Counted from the stretch's first letter, positions 1 through 10,688 are shown. The stretch: 64,000 bases of DNA from Alistipes sp. (GCA_029059935.1 JAIDUZ010000079.1:1-64000); one strand, 5' to 3'. Made by a program: numbers and translations. The notes: generated from the sequence alone by a model not told the origin.

Positions 1-1455
1 TTGGCCAAACAGACCGCCGTCTACGGCATCAGCACCATCGTGGTCAGGTTCCTCAGTTACCTGCTCACGCCTTACTATACCCGTATCTTCGGGCAGGCTA
101 CCTACGGCATCGTCACCGACGTCTATGCCCTCATCCCCTTGGCGCTCACGCTCCTCACGATGGGCATGGAGTCCGGCTATTTCCGTTTTTCCGCCAAGGC
201 CGACCAGGCCGGCGGCGACATCGCCGCCGCCAAACGGCGTCTCTTCGCCACCACTTGGGGCATCACTTCCCTGGCCGCTTTCTGTTTTTGCGGCGCCATC
301 TTCTGTTTCCGCAGCGCCGTCGCCCGGTGGATGGGCCCGGCTTATGTCGCCCATCCCGAGTATGTCGCGTGGGTCGCCGCCATCATCCTCTTCGACGTCT
401 GGGCCTGCATCCCCTTCTCGCGTCTGCGCGAGCAGGGCCGGTCGCTCACGTTCGTCGGGTTCAAGGCCTTCAACGTCGTGCTCAACGTCGCCCTCGCTTT
501 CGCTTTCGGGGCTGCCGGATTCTTCGCTTCCGACTTCGGCGTCGGGTGGGTCTTCGTCGCCAATTTCATCGCCAGCGCCGCCACGTGGCTGCTCATCCTC
601 TCCACCGTCGACGGCACCGTGCCCCGCATCGACCGACGGTTGCTCGCCGCCGTCTTCGTCTATTCGTTGCCGTTGCTCCTCGGCGGACTCGCCGGCACGG
701 CCAACGAGTTCATCGACCGCCAGCTCATCAAATACCTCGTTCCTGCCGGGGCCATGGCCCAGTTGGGCGTCTACGGCGCCATCACCAAGATCGCCGTCGT
801 CATGATGCTCTTCTACCAGATGTACCGCCTCGCCGCCGAGCCTTTCTTCCTCTCCAATTTCAAGAAGTCTGACTTCATCGGGATGAACGCCGCCGCCCTC
901 AAATACTACGTCATGGCGTCGATGCTCATCTTCCTCGGCATCGCCCTCTTCCGCGACTTTTTCGCCCTCATCGTCGGGCGCGACTTCCGCGAGGGCATCC
1001 GTATCCTCCCCGTCGTCCTCGGGGCCAACATCCTCGCCGGCGTGTGGCTCAACCTCTCGTTCTGGTACAAGCGCGAGGAGCGCACGTCGCTGGCCATCGT
1101 CGTCACGGGCGCAGGCCTCGTCGCCATGCTCGGCTTCGGACTGTGGTTCATCCCCGTGTGGGGGTACTTCGGCGCCGCCTGGGCGCGCCTCGCCAGCGAG
1201 TCCGTCATGGTCGCCGTTTCGTGGTGGCTCAACCGGCGGTTCTTCCCCACGCCCTATCCGTGGGCCCGCATCGGCGAGTTCGTCTTCGTCGCCCTCGGGG
1301 TCTTCTTCGTGGCCGAATTTTTGTCTTCCCGCGTCGGCAGTGCGTTCGCGGGTCATGCGTTCAACATCGCGTTGTTCGCCGCCTATGCCCTCTACCTCGT
1401 CCGCCGAGAGCGGATCGACGTCGGGGCTCTGGTGCGGGCCGCGCTCAAAAAATAA
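1..1455 (+). CDS. Oligosaccharide flippase / polysaccharide biosynthesis membrane protein (probably 5'-truncated by window edge)
   Basis: AKQTAVYGISTIVVRFLSYLLTPYYTRIF N-terminus and many TM segments typical of the MATE-like/Wzx flippase family; ORF starts at base 1. Confidence 0.8.
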   Translation: MAKQTAVYGISTIVVRFLSYLLTPYYTRIFGQATYGIVTDVYALIPLALTLLTMGMESGYFRFSAKADQAGGDIAAAKRRLFATTWGITSLAAFCFCGAIFCFRSAVARWMGPAYVAHPEYVAWVAAIILFDVWACIPFSRLREQGRSLTFVGFKAFNVVLNVALAFAFGAAGFFASDFGVGWVFVANFIASAATWLLILSTVDGTVPRIDRRLLAAVFVYSLPLLLGGLAGTANEFIDRQLIKYLVPAGAMAQLGVYGAITKIAVVMMLFYQMYRLAAEPFFLSNFKKSDFIGMNAAALKYYVMASMLIFLGIALFRDFFALIVGRDFREGIRILPVVLGANILAGVWLNLSFWYKREERTSLAIVVTGAGLVAMLGFGLWFIPVWGYFGAAWARLASESVMVAVSWWLNRRFFPTPYPWARIGEFVFVALGVFFVAEFLSSRVGSAFAGHAFNIALFAAYALYLVRRERIDVGALVRAALKK

Positions 1456-1461
1456 TCGAAA

Positions 1462-2607
1462 GTGCGTTTCGCTGACATCATAGGACAGGAGGAGTTGAAA
1501 CGGCATCTCGCGCAGTCGGTCGATGCCGGGCGTGTCAGCCATGCCCAGCTCTTCACCGGCAGCGCCGGCTCCGGGGCGCTGGCTTTGGCCGTCGCCTACG
1601 TGCAGTATCTCTGTTGCCGCCACCGGCACAACGGCGATTCGTGCGGCGAGTGCCCCGACTGCAAGCAGATCGAGTCGTTGGCCCATCCCGATTTCCACCT
1701 CGTCTTCCCCGTCAACAAGCAGGGCAAGAAGTCCGGCGAGGCCATGCTCAGCGACGAGTTCATGCCCCTCTTCCGGCAGTTGTTCGCCGAGCGCCGGGGC
1801 TACGTCTCCCCGCAGGACTGGTACGACCGCCTCGACCTCGGCAAGACCCTCAAAGGGATGATTTCCGCCCGCGAGGCCGACGAAATCATCCGCAAGCTCT
1901 CCTTCAAAAGTTTCGAGGCCGATTACAAGGTCATGCTCGTGTGGCTTCCCGAGGCCATGAACGAGGAGGCTGCCAACAAGATTCTCAAAATCCTGGAGGA
2001 GCCGTGGGAGCGTACGCTCTTCGTCCTCGTCTCCGAGCGTCCCGACCGGCTCCTGCCTACCATCATCTCCCGGACGCAGGAGGTCGCCGTGCCGCGCATC
2101 GCCCCCGAGGTCTTGGAGCACGTCGCCGTCGAGCGCGGCGTCTCCGACCCCGTCCAGGCCCGCAACATGGCCCGGCTGGCCGGAGGCAGCCTTTTGGAGT
2201 TGCAGCACCTCGCCGCCGGCGAGAACGACGCTCTGAGACACGACAATTTCGAGCTCTTCTGCAACCTCATGCGTCTGAGTTACAACGACAAGCACCTCGA
2301 ACTCGTCACCTGGGCCGAGGAGGCCGCCCAGCTCGCCCGCGAGCAGCAGCGCGCTTTCCTGCTCGACGCCGCCCGGCTCCTGCGCGAAAGTTACATGCTC
2401 CACGCCGGCATCCCGCAAATCGGATACCTGTGGGGCGAGGAGCTCGCCTTCTGTTCGAAATTCGCTCCTTTCGTCGATTCGGCCAACATCGAGGCGCTCA
2501 TCGCCCAAATCGAGTCGGCCGCCGCCCAAATCGCACAGAACGGCAACCCCACCATCGTCTTCACCCATTTCGCCCTCGCGGTGAGCAAACTTATCAAGCA
2601 TTTGTAA
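1462..2607 (+). CDS. DNA polymerase III delta'-like subunit
   Basis: MRFADIIGQEELKRHLAQSVDAGRVSHAQLFTGSAGSG, CxxCPDC-type zinc motif, EEPWERTLFVLVSERPDRLLPTIISRTQ (clamp-loader signature); GTG start. Confidence 0.88.
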   Translation: MRFADIIGQEELKRHLAQSVDAGRVSHAQLFTGSAGSGALALAVAYVQYLCCRHRHNGDSCGECPDCKQIESLAHPDFHLVFPVNKQGKKSGEAMLSDEFMPLFRQLFAERRGYVSPQDWYDRLDLGKTLKGMISAREADEIIRKLSFKSFEADYKVMLVWLPEAMNEEAANKILKILEEPWERTLFVLVSERPDRLLPTIISRTQEVAVPRIAPEVLEHVAVERGVSDPVQARNMARLAGGSLLELQHLAAGENDALRHDNFELFCNLMRLSYNDKHLELVTWAEEAAQLAREQQRAFLLDAARLLRESYMLHAGIPQIGYLWGEELAFCSKFAPFVDSANIEALIAQIESAAAQIAQNGNPTIVFTHFALAVSKLIKHL

Positions 2608-2608
2608 C

Positions 2609-3124
2609 ATGGCACGCGTCATTCTCCTTGCCGGCGGCAACCTCGGCGACGTCAAACGGACGTTGCAGTGCGCCCAGCAGTCGGTCAATTCCCGCATCGG
2701 CGCCGTCCTGCGTTGTTCCCACCGTTACGAGAGCGAGCCGTGGGGTTTCCGGGCCGACGGCCGTTTCTTCAACCAGGCCTTGGAGGTCTCCACCGACCTC
2801 CGGCCTGAGGAGGTGCTCGACGCCGTCCAGCAGATCGAGCGCGAACTGGGCCGCAACCGCGCCGCCGAAACCCTCGAAAAGGCTTCTTCGGGTGCACGCT
2901 ATGTCTCGCGTCCCATCGACATCGACATCATCTTCTACGACGATCTGGTCATCAACAGCGAGCGGCTCACCGTGCCCCATCCCCGTCTGGCCGAGCGCGA
3001 ATTCGCCCTCGTGCCCCTTTGCGAAATCGTCCGCGGGCGGCGCCACCCCGTTTCGGGCCTCACCGTCGGCGAAATGCTCGACGCCCTGCGTGCAAACCAA
3101 ATTCCGGATTCATGCGAAAAGTAG
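2609..3124 (+). CDS. folK: 2-amino-4-hydroxy-6-hydroxymethyldihydropteridine diphosphokinase
   Basis: ILLAGGNLGD, YESEPWGF, RPIDIDIIFYDD, PHPRLAEREFALVPL motifs of HPPK. Confidence 0.93.
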   Translation: MARVILLAGGNLGDVKRTLQCAQQSVNSRIGAVLRCSHRYESEPWGFRADGRFFNQALEVSTDLRPEEVLDAVQQIERELGRNRAAETLEKASSGARYVSRPIDIDIIFYDDLVINSERLTVPHPRLAEREFALVPLCEIVRGRRHPVSGLTVGEMLDALRANQIPDSCEK

Positions 3125-4065
3125 GTCACATACTCCTCGCCGGCATCGTTCTCGTCCTCCTCGGGTCGTGTTTCAAGGAGGTCGCTTTCCGAACCCTCTA
3201 CGTCATCCGGCCCCAGCGGCAGGCCACTTCCGACGACAGCGCCCCGGGTCTCATCCCCGGTGCCGTGGCCTACGCCTTCGACGCCGATACGGCGTTGTGG
3301 ACCGTCGCTTCCTACGACGACGCCCTGGCCGGCATCATCACTTCGCGCAGCAACCCCGACGAGAAGTTCTCCGTCCCCGTCGCTTCGTCCGTTCCCCATG
3401 GCGACTCGGGCGAAATAAGCCTCGACCTCGACCGCGAATGGCAGATGGTCGTCGTCGTCGACCCCGTCGACCGGCTCTATGCCCTTACGCGCCAGCAGCT
3501 GCCCGTCAATCTGTCTCCGCTCACCGTCTCGTTGGTTTTCCAGCCGTGGAAGACCGGCAAATCCTACAAGTACGGCTCCTGGCTCTTCTTCAACGATTTC
3601 TACGTCGAGCCCGCGCAGGTCACCTGTTCCGTCGAGGTCCTCGCACAGGCCGAGCCGGACGCCCAGCCCGGTTCCGTCGCTTCCTGCAAGGTCTACGCCT
3701 ACGCCGTCGACACCACCGGGTGGTACATCGCTTCCTACGAGCATGCCGTCGAGGGCATCATCACGTCCAGGTCTTCCGGCGTCACCCGCACGACTCCCGA
3801 CTTCCCCGGTTATCGGGTCGACGACACCGACGTCTTCGGCCTCGAAGTCGCAGCTTCGCCCGTCATGCTGGTGGCCGTCGACCGCACCGACCGCATCTAC
3901 GCCTATACCGAGACCGCGGTCGACCTCCAGGGGCCCGACCCCGCCTTCGCCGTCCTCTTCCGGCCTTGGCAGAAGCAGTGGATCGCCGAGCAGGAGGGGT
4001 GGTGCTTCGTCGACGAGCGCTATGCCCCCGACCCGGAGGACAATTCAACCGATACCGACCGATGA
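3112..4065 (+). CDS. Lipoprotein with two tandem homologous domains, unknown function
   Basis: Lipobox-like signal MRKVGHILLAGIVLVLLGSC; internal duplication (ASYDDALAGIITSRS / ASYEHAVEGIITSRS). Confidence 0.75.
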   Translation: MRKVGHILLAGIVLVLLGSCFKEVAFRTLYVIRPQRQATSDDSAPGLIPGAVAYAFDADTALWTVASYDDALAGIITSRSNPDEKFSVPVASSVPHGDSGEISLDLDREWQMVVVVDPVDRLYALTRQQLPVNLSPLTVSLVFQPWKTGKSYKYGSWLFFNDFYVEPAQVTCSVEVLAQAEPDAQPGSVASCKVYAYAVDTTGWYIASYEHAVEGIITSRSSGVTRTTPDFPGYRVDDTDVFGLEVAASPVMLVAVDRTDRIYAYTETAVDLQGPDPAFAVLFRPWQKQWIAEQEGWCFVDERYAPDPEDNSTDTDR

Positions 4066-6104
4066 ACCGATTCAAGAAACATATCCTCGCCGTGCTGCGT
4101 CCGGCCGTCGCACTCTTCTTCGCTTCGGCGTTTTTGTGCCGGTGCGCCAGTACGTTGGTGCCTACGGGCGGTCCGCGCGATTCGCTGCCTCCCGTCATCG
4201 TCGGCATGACGCCCGACAACTTCTCCACCGGCCGGCCCACCGTCGGCCACGACCGCATCTACATCGAGTTCGACGAGTTCGTCCAGCTCAAGGACCAGCA
4301 GAAGGAGTTCTTCACTTCGCCGCAGATGAAGAAGAAGCCCACCCTCACGGTCCGGGGCCGCGGCATCATGATCCAGTTGCGCGACACGCTTCTGCCCAAT
4401 ACCACCTATGCGCTCAACTTCGGCAGCGCCCTGCGCGACAACAACGAGGGCAACCCGCTGCACTCCATGCGCTACGTCTTCTCCACCGGCCCCGAAATCG
4501 ATTCCATGATGATGTCCGGTTATACGGCCGACGCCTACAAGGCCGATTCCGTCTCCAAAAGTTTCATCTGGTTCTTCCCCGCCGATTCCGTCGAGGATGT
4601 CGCCGAGTACGATTCCACCCTCTTCAAGTACAAGCCCGCCGTCATCGCCCGCGCCGAGAACAACGGCATCTTCATCGCCCAGAACCTCAAGCCCGTCCCT
4701 TATCGCGTCTACGCCGTTCAGGACACCAACGACAACCAGATGTACGAGCCCGGCACCGACCGCGTGGGATTCCTCGACGGTTCGTTCAACCCCGCCGGGA
4801 TGCCCGATTTCGCCATCTGGTACGATTCGCTCCGGCAGTACGTCTCCGCCGAGCCGCAGCTCTACCTGCGCATGTTCACCGACCGCGCTTTCCGGCGCCA
4901 GTTCCTCTCGCAGGGCGAGCGGCCCCGGCAGCACATGGCCATGCTCTACTTCTCCGCCGCGCGTCCGCAGATCGATTCCATCCGCTTCGACGGCATCCCC
5001 GACGACGGCTTCATCATCGAGCCCCAGACCGTCGGGCGCGATACGTTGGCCGTGTGGTTCACCGTCCCTTCGGCTCAGTTGCCCGACACCATCCGCGGGT
5101 CGGTCACCTACTTCCGCCACGACTCCGTCAACGTTTTGCAGCGCGTCACCGAGCCGTTGAAGCTCCCCTGGCGCCTCGTCGAGACCAAGGAGCAGGAGCG
5201 CGAACGCGAGAAGCTCGAACGCCAGCGCCGCAAGGCCGAGGAGGCGGGCGAGGAGTGGGTCGAGCCCAAACAGCCCAACCCCTTCGGCTTCAAGCTCTCC
5301 CTGGCCGGCGAGGTCAACCCCGAGAATCATCTCGCCGTCGACTTCGACTACCCCCTCGCCCGGGTCGATTCCGCCGCTCTGCTCCTCACCGTCACCTTGC
5401 CCGACAACTCCGTCGAGGACCGTCCCGTCCGCCTTGTCCGCGATACCGCTTCGTTGAGGCGTTGGTACCTGCGCGCTCCCTGGAAGCCCGAGGGCAAGTA
5501 TACGCTCACCGTTCCCGCCGGCGCCATTACCGACATCGCCGGGTTCTCCAACGACTCCATCGTCGGCAAGTATACCGTCCTCGACCCCGAGAAGTTCGCC
5601 ACGGTCAGCATCGACGTCCGGGCGCGCGACAGCATGCGTTACATCATCCAGCTGCTCGACGGCAGCGGGACGCTCAGGCAGGAGCGCCGCGACGTCGGTT
5701 CCGGCTCCGTGCGGTTCAACTACGTGGCGCCCGGCGAGATTCGTTTCCGCATCATCGAGGACGCCAACCGCAACGGCGTGTGGGATACGGGCGACGTCGT
5801 GCTCCGGCGGCAGCCCGAGCGCACCGCGATGTTCGTCGACGAGTCCGGACAGGAGACGTTCTCCACCAAGGCCAACTGGGACATCGAGTTCACCATGGAC
5901 ATGAACCGCATCTTCGCTCCCGTCACCATGGAGTCGCTGTCGCGTCTGTTGGACGAGCGCGAGCTCCGGCGCCTGCAGCGCGAGGAGGAGAAGCGGGCCA
6001 AGGAGGGACCCCGGAAGAACGACCGCAGCAACGACCGCCGGCAGAGCGGCACGGGAGGTTTCGGCAGCACTGCCCGCATGGGGTCGATGGTCACTACGCG
6101 TTAA
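4062..6104 (+). CDS. Ig-like-domain (Big_5-type) lipoprotein
   Basis: Signal FFASAFLCRCAS; LVPTGGPRDSLPPVIVGMTPDNFSTG; RFRIIEDANRNGVWDTGD typical of the Bacteroidota Ig-like lipoprotein family. Confidence 0.8.
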   Translation: MNRFKKHILAVLRPAVALFFASAFLCRCASTLVPTGGPRDSLPPVIVGMTPDNFSTGRPTVGHDRIYIEFDEFVQLKDQQKEFFTSPQMKKKPTLTVRGRGIMIQLRDTLLPNTTYALNFGSALRDNNEGNPLHSMRYVFSTGPEIDSMMMSGYTADAYKADSVSKSFIWFFPADSVEDVAEYDSTLFKYKPAVIARAENNGIFIAQNLKPVPYRVYAVQDTNDNQMYEPGTDRVGFLDGSFNPAGMPDFAIWYDSLRQYVSAEPQLYLRMFTDRAFRRQFLSQGERPRQHMAMLYFSAARPQIDSIRFDGIPDDGFIIEPQTVGRDTLAVWFTVPSAQLPDTIRGSVTYFRHDSVNVLQRVTEPLKLPWRLVETKEQEREREKLERQRRKAEEAGEEWVEPKQPNPFGFKLSLAGEVNPENHLAVDFDYPLARVDSAALLLTVTLPDNSVEDRPVRLVRDTASLRRWYLRAPWKPEGKYTLTVPAGAITDIAGFSNDSIVGKYTVLDPEKFATVSIDVRARDSMRYIIQLLDGSGTLRQERRDVGSGSVRFNYVAPGEIRFRIIEDANRNGVWDTGDVVLRRQPERTAMFVDESGQETFSTKANWDIEFTMDMNRIFAPVTMESLSRLLDERELRRLQREEEKRAKEGPRKNDRSNDRRQSGTGGFGSTARMGSMVTTR

Positions 6105-6109
6105 CGATT

Positions 6110-6919
6110 ATGAAAACAAACAACATCCTCTTGCCGGCGCTTTGCCTCTTCGTCGCGGCCGTCGCCTGGCAGCCGGCCGCCGCACAGCATACGTTCGGCG
6201 TCCTGGCCGGTTACGGCATGGGCAGCGGACGGTTCGAGCCCAGGCAGGAGTCCCGGGCCATGTGGGGCATGTACAACGCCGGCCTTTCGTGGCGTTACTA
6301 CGGGCCGCAGCGCGTCGTGGGCGGCTTCGGCATCGACCTCGAATTCTTGCAGCGGGGTTTCTCGCATGCCCTCAATACATCGCAGGTCGACGACAAGGCC
6401 GACTACCTCTACTACCGGCGCCACGTCAATTCCGTCGTCTTGCCCGTCGTGTGGCAGCCCCACGTCTATGTCGCCAAAAAGCACCTGCGTATCTACCTCG
6501 AAGCCGCCGCCACGTTCTCCTACAACTTCTCGTCCACCTACGAGAACGAGTTGGCCCGCGAGCAGGGCCGCGAGCCTTGGCGCGGCGACTACCGCTTCCG
6601 CCTCGCCCGCGACAACCGGTGGGGCTACGGACTGGCCGGGGGCGGCGGCGTGGCCATCCTCGTGCAGCGTTTCGAGCTCAACTTCCGCGTGCGTTACTAC
6701 TTCGGTTATTCCGACTTGCTCCGCAACCGTACGCGCTACGCCGACAACGCCACCGACGGCCCCGAGAATCCTTTTTCCGCCACTCCGCTGCGTTCGCCGC
6801 TCGACAACCTCACCGTCGGCGTCGGACTCAGTTTCCGGTTCAACAAGGAGGGTTTCGAGACCTGGAAGCCCCGCCCCAGGCGCGAGAAGCACCGCGAAGT
6901 CTTCAAGTACGAATTGTAA
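6110..6919 (+). CDS. Outer-membrane beta-barrel (PorT-like) protein
   Basis: Signal peptide, GVLAGYGMGSGRF, alternating aromatic strands, C-terminal VGVGLSFRF. Confidence 0.7.
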   Translation: MKTNNILLPALCLFVAAVAWQPAAAQHTFGVLAGYGMGSGRFEPRQESRAMWGMYNAGLSWRYYGPQRVVGGFGIDLEFLQRGFSHALNTSQVDDKADYLYYRRHVNSVVLPVVWQPHVYVAKKHLRIYLEAAATFSYNFSSTYENELAREQGREPWRGDYRFRLARDNRWGYGLAGGGGVAILVQRFELNFRVRYYFGYSDLLRNRTRYADNATDGPENPFSATPLRSPLDNLTVGVGLSFRFNKEGFETWKPRPRREKHREVFKYEL

Positions 6920-6970
6920 ATAACCTCAGCAGTCATCCCGAACCAGCCGTTGGTTCTATAATTTCTCAAT

Positions 6971-7309
6971 ATGGAAAATACCCGTCAGCAGAAAGTCGCC
7001 AAGCAGATACAGAAGGACGTGGCCGAAATCTTCGCCAAGGAGGGCGCCTCCATCGTCCGCGGCATGTTGGTCACCGTCACCGCCGTGCGCGTCTCCCCCG
7101 ATTTCGGTTACGCCAAAATCTACGTCAGCGTCTTCCCCTTCGAGCGCAGCCGGGAGCTCATGAAGGAGTTGGAGCGCAACAATTGGTTCATCCGCCGGGC
7201 CCTCGGCCAGCGCATCCGCAACCAATTGAAGAGCGTGCCCGAAATCCAGTTCTTCCTCGATGATTCGCTCGAATACATCGACCAGATCGACCAGGCGCTC
7301 AAACGTTGA
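6971..7309 (+). CDS. rbfA: 30S ribosome-binding factor A
   Basis: TRQQKVAKQIQKDVAEIF ... VSPDFGYAKIYVSVFP ... RNQLKSVPEIQFFLDDSLEY. Confidence 0.93.
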   Translation: MENTRQQKVAKQIQKDVAEIFAKEGASIVRGMLVTVTAVRVSPDFGYAKIYVSVFPFERSRELMKELERNNWFIRRALGQRIRNQLKSVPEIQFFLDDSLEYIDQIDQALKR

Positions 7310-7399
7310 TCCGCAATCCGGAGTTCACAATTCAGCATCGACGATGGCCTTTCACCCGGATTATCCGTAATTGTGAATTCTGAACTTTGATTTGAGTCC

Positions 7400-8611
7400 A
7401 TGCTCTCCCTCTTCTTCGCCCGTCGTTACTTCTTCTCGTCCGCGTCGCGTTCGGTCATCAACCTCATCTCCGGGTTGAGCGTCGTCGCGGTCGCGGTTCC
7501 CGTCGCGGCGATGATCATCCTCTTGTCGGTCTTCAACGGATTCGAGACCCTCGTCCGGCAGAATGCTTCCGCTTTCGATGCCGACCTCACGCTCTCGCCC
7601 GCCGAGGGGCAGAGTTTCGACATCGCCGCCCTCGACACCACCGCCCTCGCGCGCGTTCCCGGTGTCGCCGCCTTTTCCTTTTTTTTCGAGCAGAGCGTCT
7701 TGTTGGAGTACAGGGGGCGCCAAGCTGCGGCCACCTTGCGGGGCGTCGACGACCGTTACACCGACATCTTGCCGTTGGACGGACATCTCACCGCCGGATT
7801 CCCTGTCGTCCGCATCGGCGACCTCGAACGGCTCCTCATCGGCCAGTCGTTGTCCTATGCGTTGGGCATACGGTCGTTGGCCGATGCCGACATCAGCCTC
7901 TATGCGCTCCGGCGCGGGTCTTTCTCTTCGTTGTTGCCCGTCGCCAACTACTCGCGCCGCTGCGTGCCCCTCGGCGGGGTCTTCGCCGCCGATCTGGAGA
8001 GCGAGCGTTCTTGCGTCCTCGCTTCGTTGCGCCTCGCCCAGGAGCTCTTTTCTTCGCCCGGACGCGCTTCGGCCCTCGCTTTCCGGCTGGAGCCCGGCGC
8101 CGACCTCTCCCGCGTCCGGGAGCAGGTCGCCCGCATCGCCGGCGAGGGATTCCGCCTCCGGTCGCAGGCCGAAATGCGGGCTTCGTTCTACCGCATCATG
8201 ACCTACGAGAAGTGGGGCATCTTCTTCATCGCCCTGCTGGTCCTCGTCGTCGCATCGTTTTCCGTCGTCGGGGCCTTGGCCATGTCCGTCGTCGACAAGC
8301 GCCGCGACATGCGGACGCTCGCCGCACTGGGGGCCGACCGGTCGTTCGTCCGCGCCGTCTTCCGCGCCGAGGGCCTGTTGATATGTTCCGTCGGGGCGGT
8401 CGCCGGTCTCCTCGTGGGGGTCGGCGCCAGCCTCGCCCAGCAGCATTTCGGTTTCATCCGCATGCCAGCCGGCACGTTCCTCACCGACAGCTACCCTGTC
8501 GAGTTCCGTTTCTCCGACCTCGTCGCCGTCGCCGTCGCTTTCGCCGTCGTGGCGTTCGCGCTCTCCGGCATCACCGTGCGCAGTATGATCAAAAAGAACC
8601 TCTTGTCATGA
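7400..8611 (+). CDS. FtsX-family / lipoprotein-releasing ABC transporter permease
   Basis: FFARRYFFSSASRSVINLISGLSVVAVAVPVAAMIILLSVFNGFE and C-terminal TM block. Confidence 0.9.
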   Translation: MLSLFFARRYFFSSASRSVINLISGLSVVAVAVPVAAMIILLSVFNGFETLVRQNASAFDADLTLSPAEGQSFDIAALDTTALARVPGVAAFSFFFEQSVLLEYRGRQAAATLRGVDDRYTDILPLDGHLTAGFPVVRIGDLERLLIGQSLSYALGIRSLADADISLYALRRGSFSSLLPVANYSRRCVPLGGVFAADLESERSCVLASLRLAQELFSSPGRASALAFRLEPGADLSRVREQVARIAGEGFRLRSQAEMRASFYRIMTYEKWGIFFIALLVLVVASFSVVGALAMSVVDKRRDMRTLAALGADRSFVRAVFRAEGLLICSVGAVAGLLVGVGASLAQQHFGFIRMPAGTFLTDSYPVEFRFSDLVAVAVAFAVVAFALSGITVRSMIKKNLLS

Positions 8612-9435
8612 AACACCTCTTCCGTTTCTTCGCATGTGCGGCGTTCGTGTTTGGCGGCGTCTCGTGTTCGCGCCCCAAGACCATCCCCGACAACGAGTTG
8701 TCCATGATTTTCCACGACGCCTTTCTCGCCAACGCCTACCTCGGGGGCCGCAGCGTCACGGCCGATTCGCTCAACGTCTACGAGCCCATCTTCGCCCGTT
8801 ACGGCTATACCACGCGGGACGTCCAGTATACCATCGGCAACTTCTCCCGACGCAAGAGCGCCCGCCTGGGCAACGTCGTCGAGCGGGCCATCGGAATACT
8901 CGACGCCGAGGGGCGGGTCTACGACCGCGAGGTCGCCATCCTCGACACCGTCGACAACGTCGCACTGCGGTCCGCCCGCCGCATCGTCCGGGCCGACTCG
9001 CTCATCCGCGTGCGGACGCTCGCCGACACCGCGCGGCTCCGCTTCGTCTTCGACGTCGTGCCGGGCACCTACGACGTGCAGCTGACCTACCTGGTCGATT
9101 CGCTCGACCGCAATACGGCTTCCGCCCCCCGTTCGCGCATGTGGCTCGAATCGGCCGACGGGAAGCAGTCGCAGAACTACAACATCATCCTGCGGCGCGG
9201 CAGCGAGGGTTTCATCTCCCGGCGGTTCACCGCCGATTCCGCCCACCGGCGCCTGCACGTCGATTTTTTCTCGTTCACCGCCCGGCCGCAGCGTCCTTCC
9301 GTCACCGTCCGCGACTTCAGGGTAGAGTTCACTCCCTCCAAGCCGCAGGCCGTCGACGAGCTCTACGAGCGCCAGCTCGGCCTGCGTATCTTCGCCGATG
9401 AGTTTTTCCGTGCCGCACAGAAGGATAGCATCTAA
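8608..9435 (+). CDS. DUF4296-like lipoprotein
   Basis: Lipobox VFGGVSCS; IPDNELSMIFHDAFLANAYL; overlaps preceding stop (ATGA). Confidence 0.75.
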   Translation: MKHLFRFFACAAFVFGGVSCSRPKTIPDNELSMIFHDAFLANAYLGGRSVTADSLNVYEPIFARYGYTTRDVQYTIGNFSRRKSARLGNVVERAIGILDAEGRVYDREVAILDTVDNVALRSARRIVRADSLIRVRTLADTARLRFVFDVVPGTYDVQLTYLVDSLDRNTASAPRSRMWLESADGKQSQNYNIILRRGSEGFISRRFTADSAHRRLHVDFFSFTARPQRPSVTVRDFRVEFTPSKPQAVDELYERQLGLRIFADEFFRAAQKDSI

Positions 9436-9745
9436 TCTGCTCTGGACTCCGCAGGGCATCGTCCGCCGGCCGCTCGTCGAGCTCGACCCTTGCGGGCGGG
9501 TGCTCTCCGTCGTGTCGTGCCCCGACCCCGACCGGCTGCCGTTCGTCGAATTCCGCTCCGGTCTGTTCGTGCCCGATTTCCCCGCCGATTTCCGTGCGGC
9601 GTTCGCCGCCTTGCCGCCCCGTCTTCCCCTCTCCGAATCGCTGCCCGCTCTTCTCACGCCCGGCCGGGGTGTTCCGGTCGTCATCTCCGGCATCGACTAC
9701 GACACCCTGCGGCTTACCCCGGCCGCAAGAATCGAAAGAGTATAG
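9398..9745 (+). CDS. Conserved-looking hypothetical protein, overlaps upstream gene
   Basis: Open frame with gene-like composition; no motif recognised. Confidence 0.5.
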   Translation: MSFSVPHRRIASNLLWTPQGIVRRPLVELDPCGRVLSVVSCPDPDRLPFVEFRSGLFVPDFPADFRAAFAALPPRLPLSESLPALLTPGRGVPVVISGIDYDTLRLTPAARIERV

Positions 9746-9773
9746 GTGCCTTGCCGCCCCGGCATCCGTAGCC

Positions 9774-10688
9774 TCAATCGCCTCTCAGGGGCAGGTGTTC
9801 TTCCACCGTGCGGCGCAGGTGGTCGTTGTCCAGATGGGTGTAGATTTCCGTCGTCAGGATGTTTTCGTGGCCCAGCATCTCCTGCACCTGGCGGATGCTC
9901 GCGCCTCCTTCCAGCAGATGCGTCGCAAACGAGTGGCGGAAGGTGTGGGGGCTGATGCGTTTGTCGATTCCTGCCCGGCGGGTCGCTTCCTTGATGATCG
10001 TGAATACCATCACGCGCGTCAGCTTCGCCCCGCGGTTGTTCAGAAAGACGATTTCGTTGTCGCGGCCTTTCGTGCTCATCGTCCGGCGGTCGTCCAGCCA
10101 GCATTGGATGCGGTCGCGCGCCGTCGTGCTCACCGGCACCAGGCGTTGTTTGTCGCCTTTGCCGGTCACACGGATGTAGCCTTCGCCGAAAAAGAGGTCC
10201 GACATGCGCAGCGACGTCAGTTCCGTGACGCGCAGTCCGCACGAGTAGAGCACTTCCAGCATCGCGCTGTCGCGGCGTCCCTTGGGCGTCGAGCGGTCTA
10301 TGACACCGATGATGCGGTCGATTTCCGCCGTGGTCAGTATGTCGGGCAGGCGGCGCCCGAATTTCGGTGCTTCGATGAATTCGGCCGGCGAGGTCTCGAT
10401 TTTCTCTTCCAGCAGCAGGAAGTTGTAGAAACTCCGTATGCCGCTCAGTTGGCGGGCTTGCGAGGTCTTTTCGCGGCCGCGTTCGTAGAGCAACCCCAGG
10501 TAGCGCTGGATCATTTCGCGCTCCACCTTGTGGGGCGCCACGTCCCATTGGCGCAGGATGAAGTGGGCGAACTGGCGCAGGTCGCGCATGTACGACTCCA
10601 CGGTGTTTTCCGAGAGCCGTTTTTCCAGTTTGATGTGGGTGCGGTAGCGGCGTCCCGCTTCTTCCCATTTTTTCGTGTTTTCAGCCAT
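9774..10688 (-). CDS. xerD: Tyrosine site-specific recombinase XerD
   Basis: [83 protein letters not shown]. Confidence 0.93.
   Translation of the reverse strand: MAENTKKWEEAGRRYRTHIKLEKRLSENTVESYMRDLRQFAHFILRQWDVAPHKVEREMIQRYLGLLYERGREKTSQARQLSGIRSFYNFLLLEEKIETSPAEFIEAPKFGRRLPDILTTAEIDRIIGVIDRSTPKGRRDSAMLEVLYSCGLRVTELTSLRMSDLFFGEGYIRVTGKGDKQRLVPVSTTARDRIQCWLDDRRTMSTKGRDNEIVFLNNRGAKLTRVMVFTIIKEATRRAGIDKRISPHTFRHSFATHLLEGGASIRQVQEMLGHENILTTEIYTHLDNDHLRRTVEEHLPLRGD

Noticed and set aside
1614-4061. Upstream part of the 1496-aa + ORF
   Set aside because: Arg/Pro-rich off-frame translation across holB-like/folK; real gene begins at 4062.
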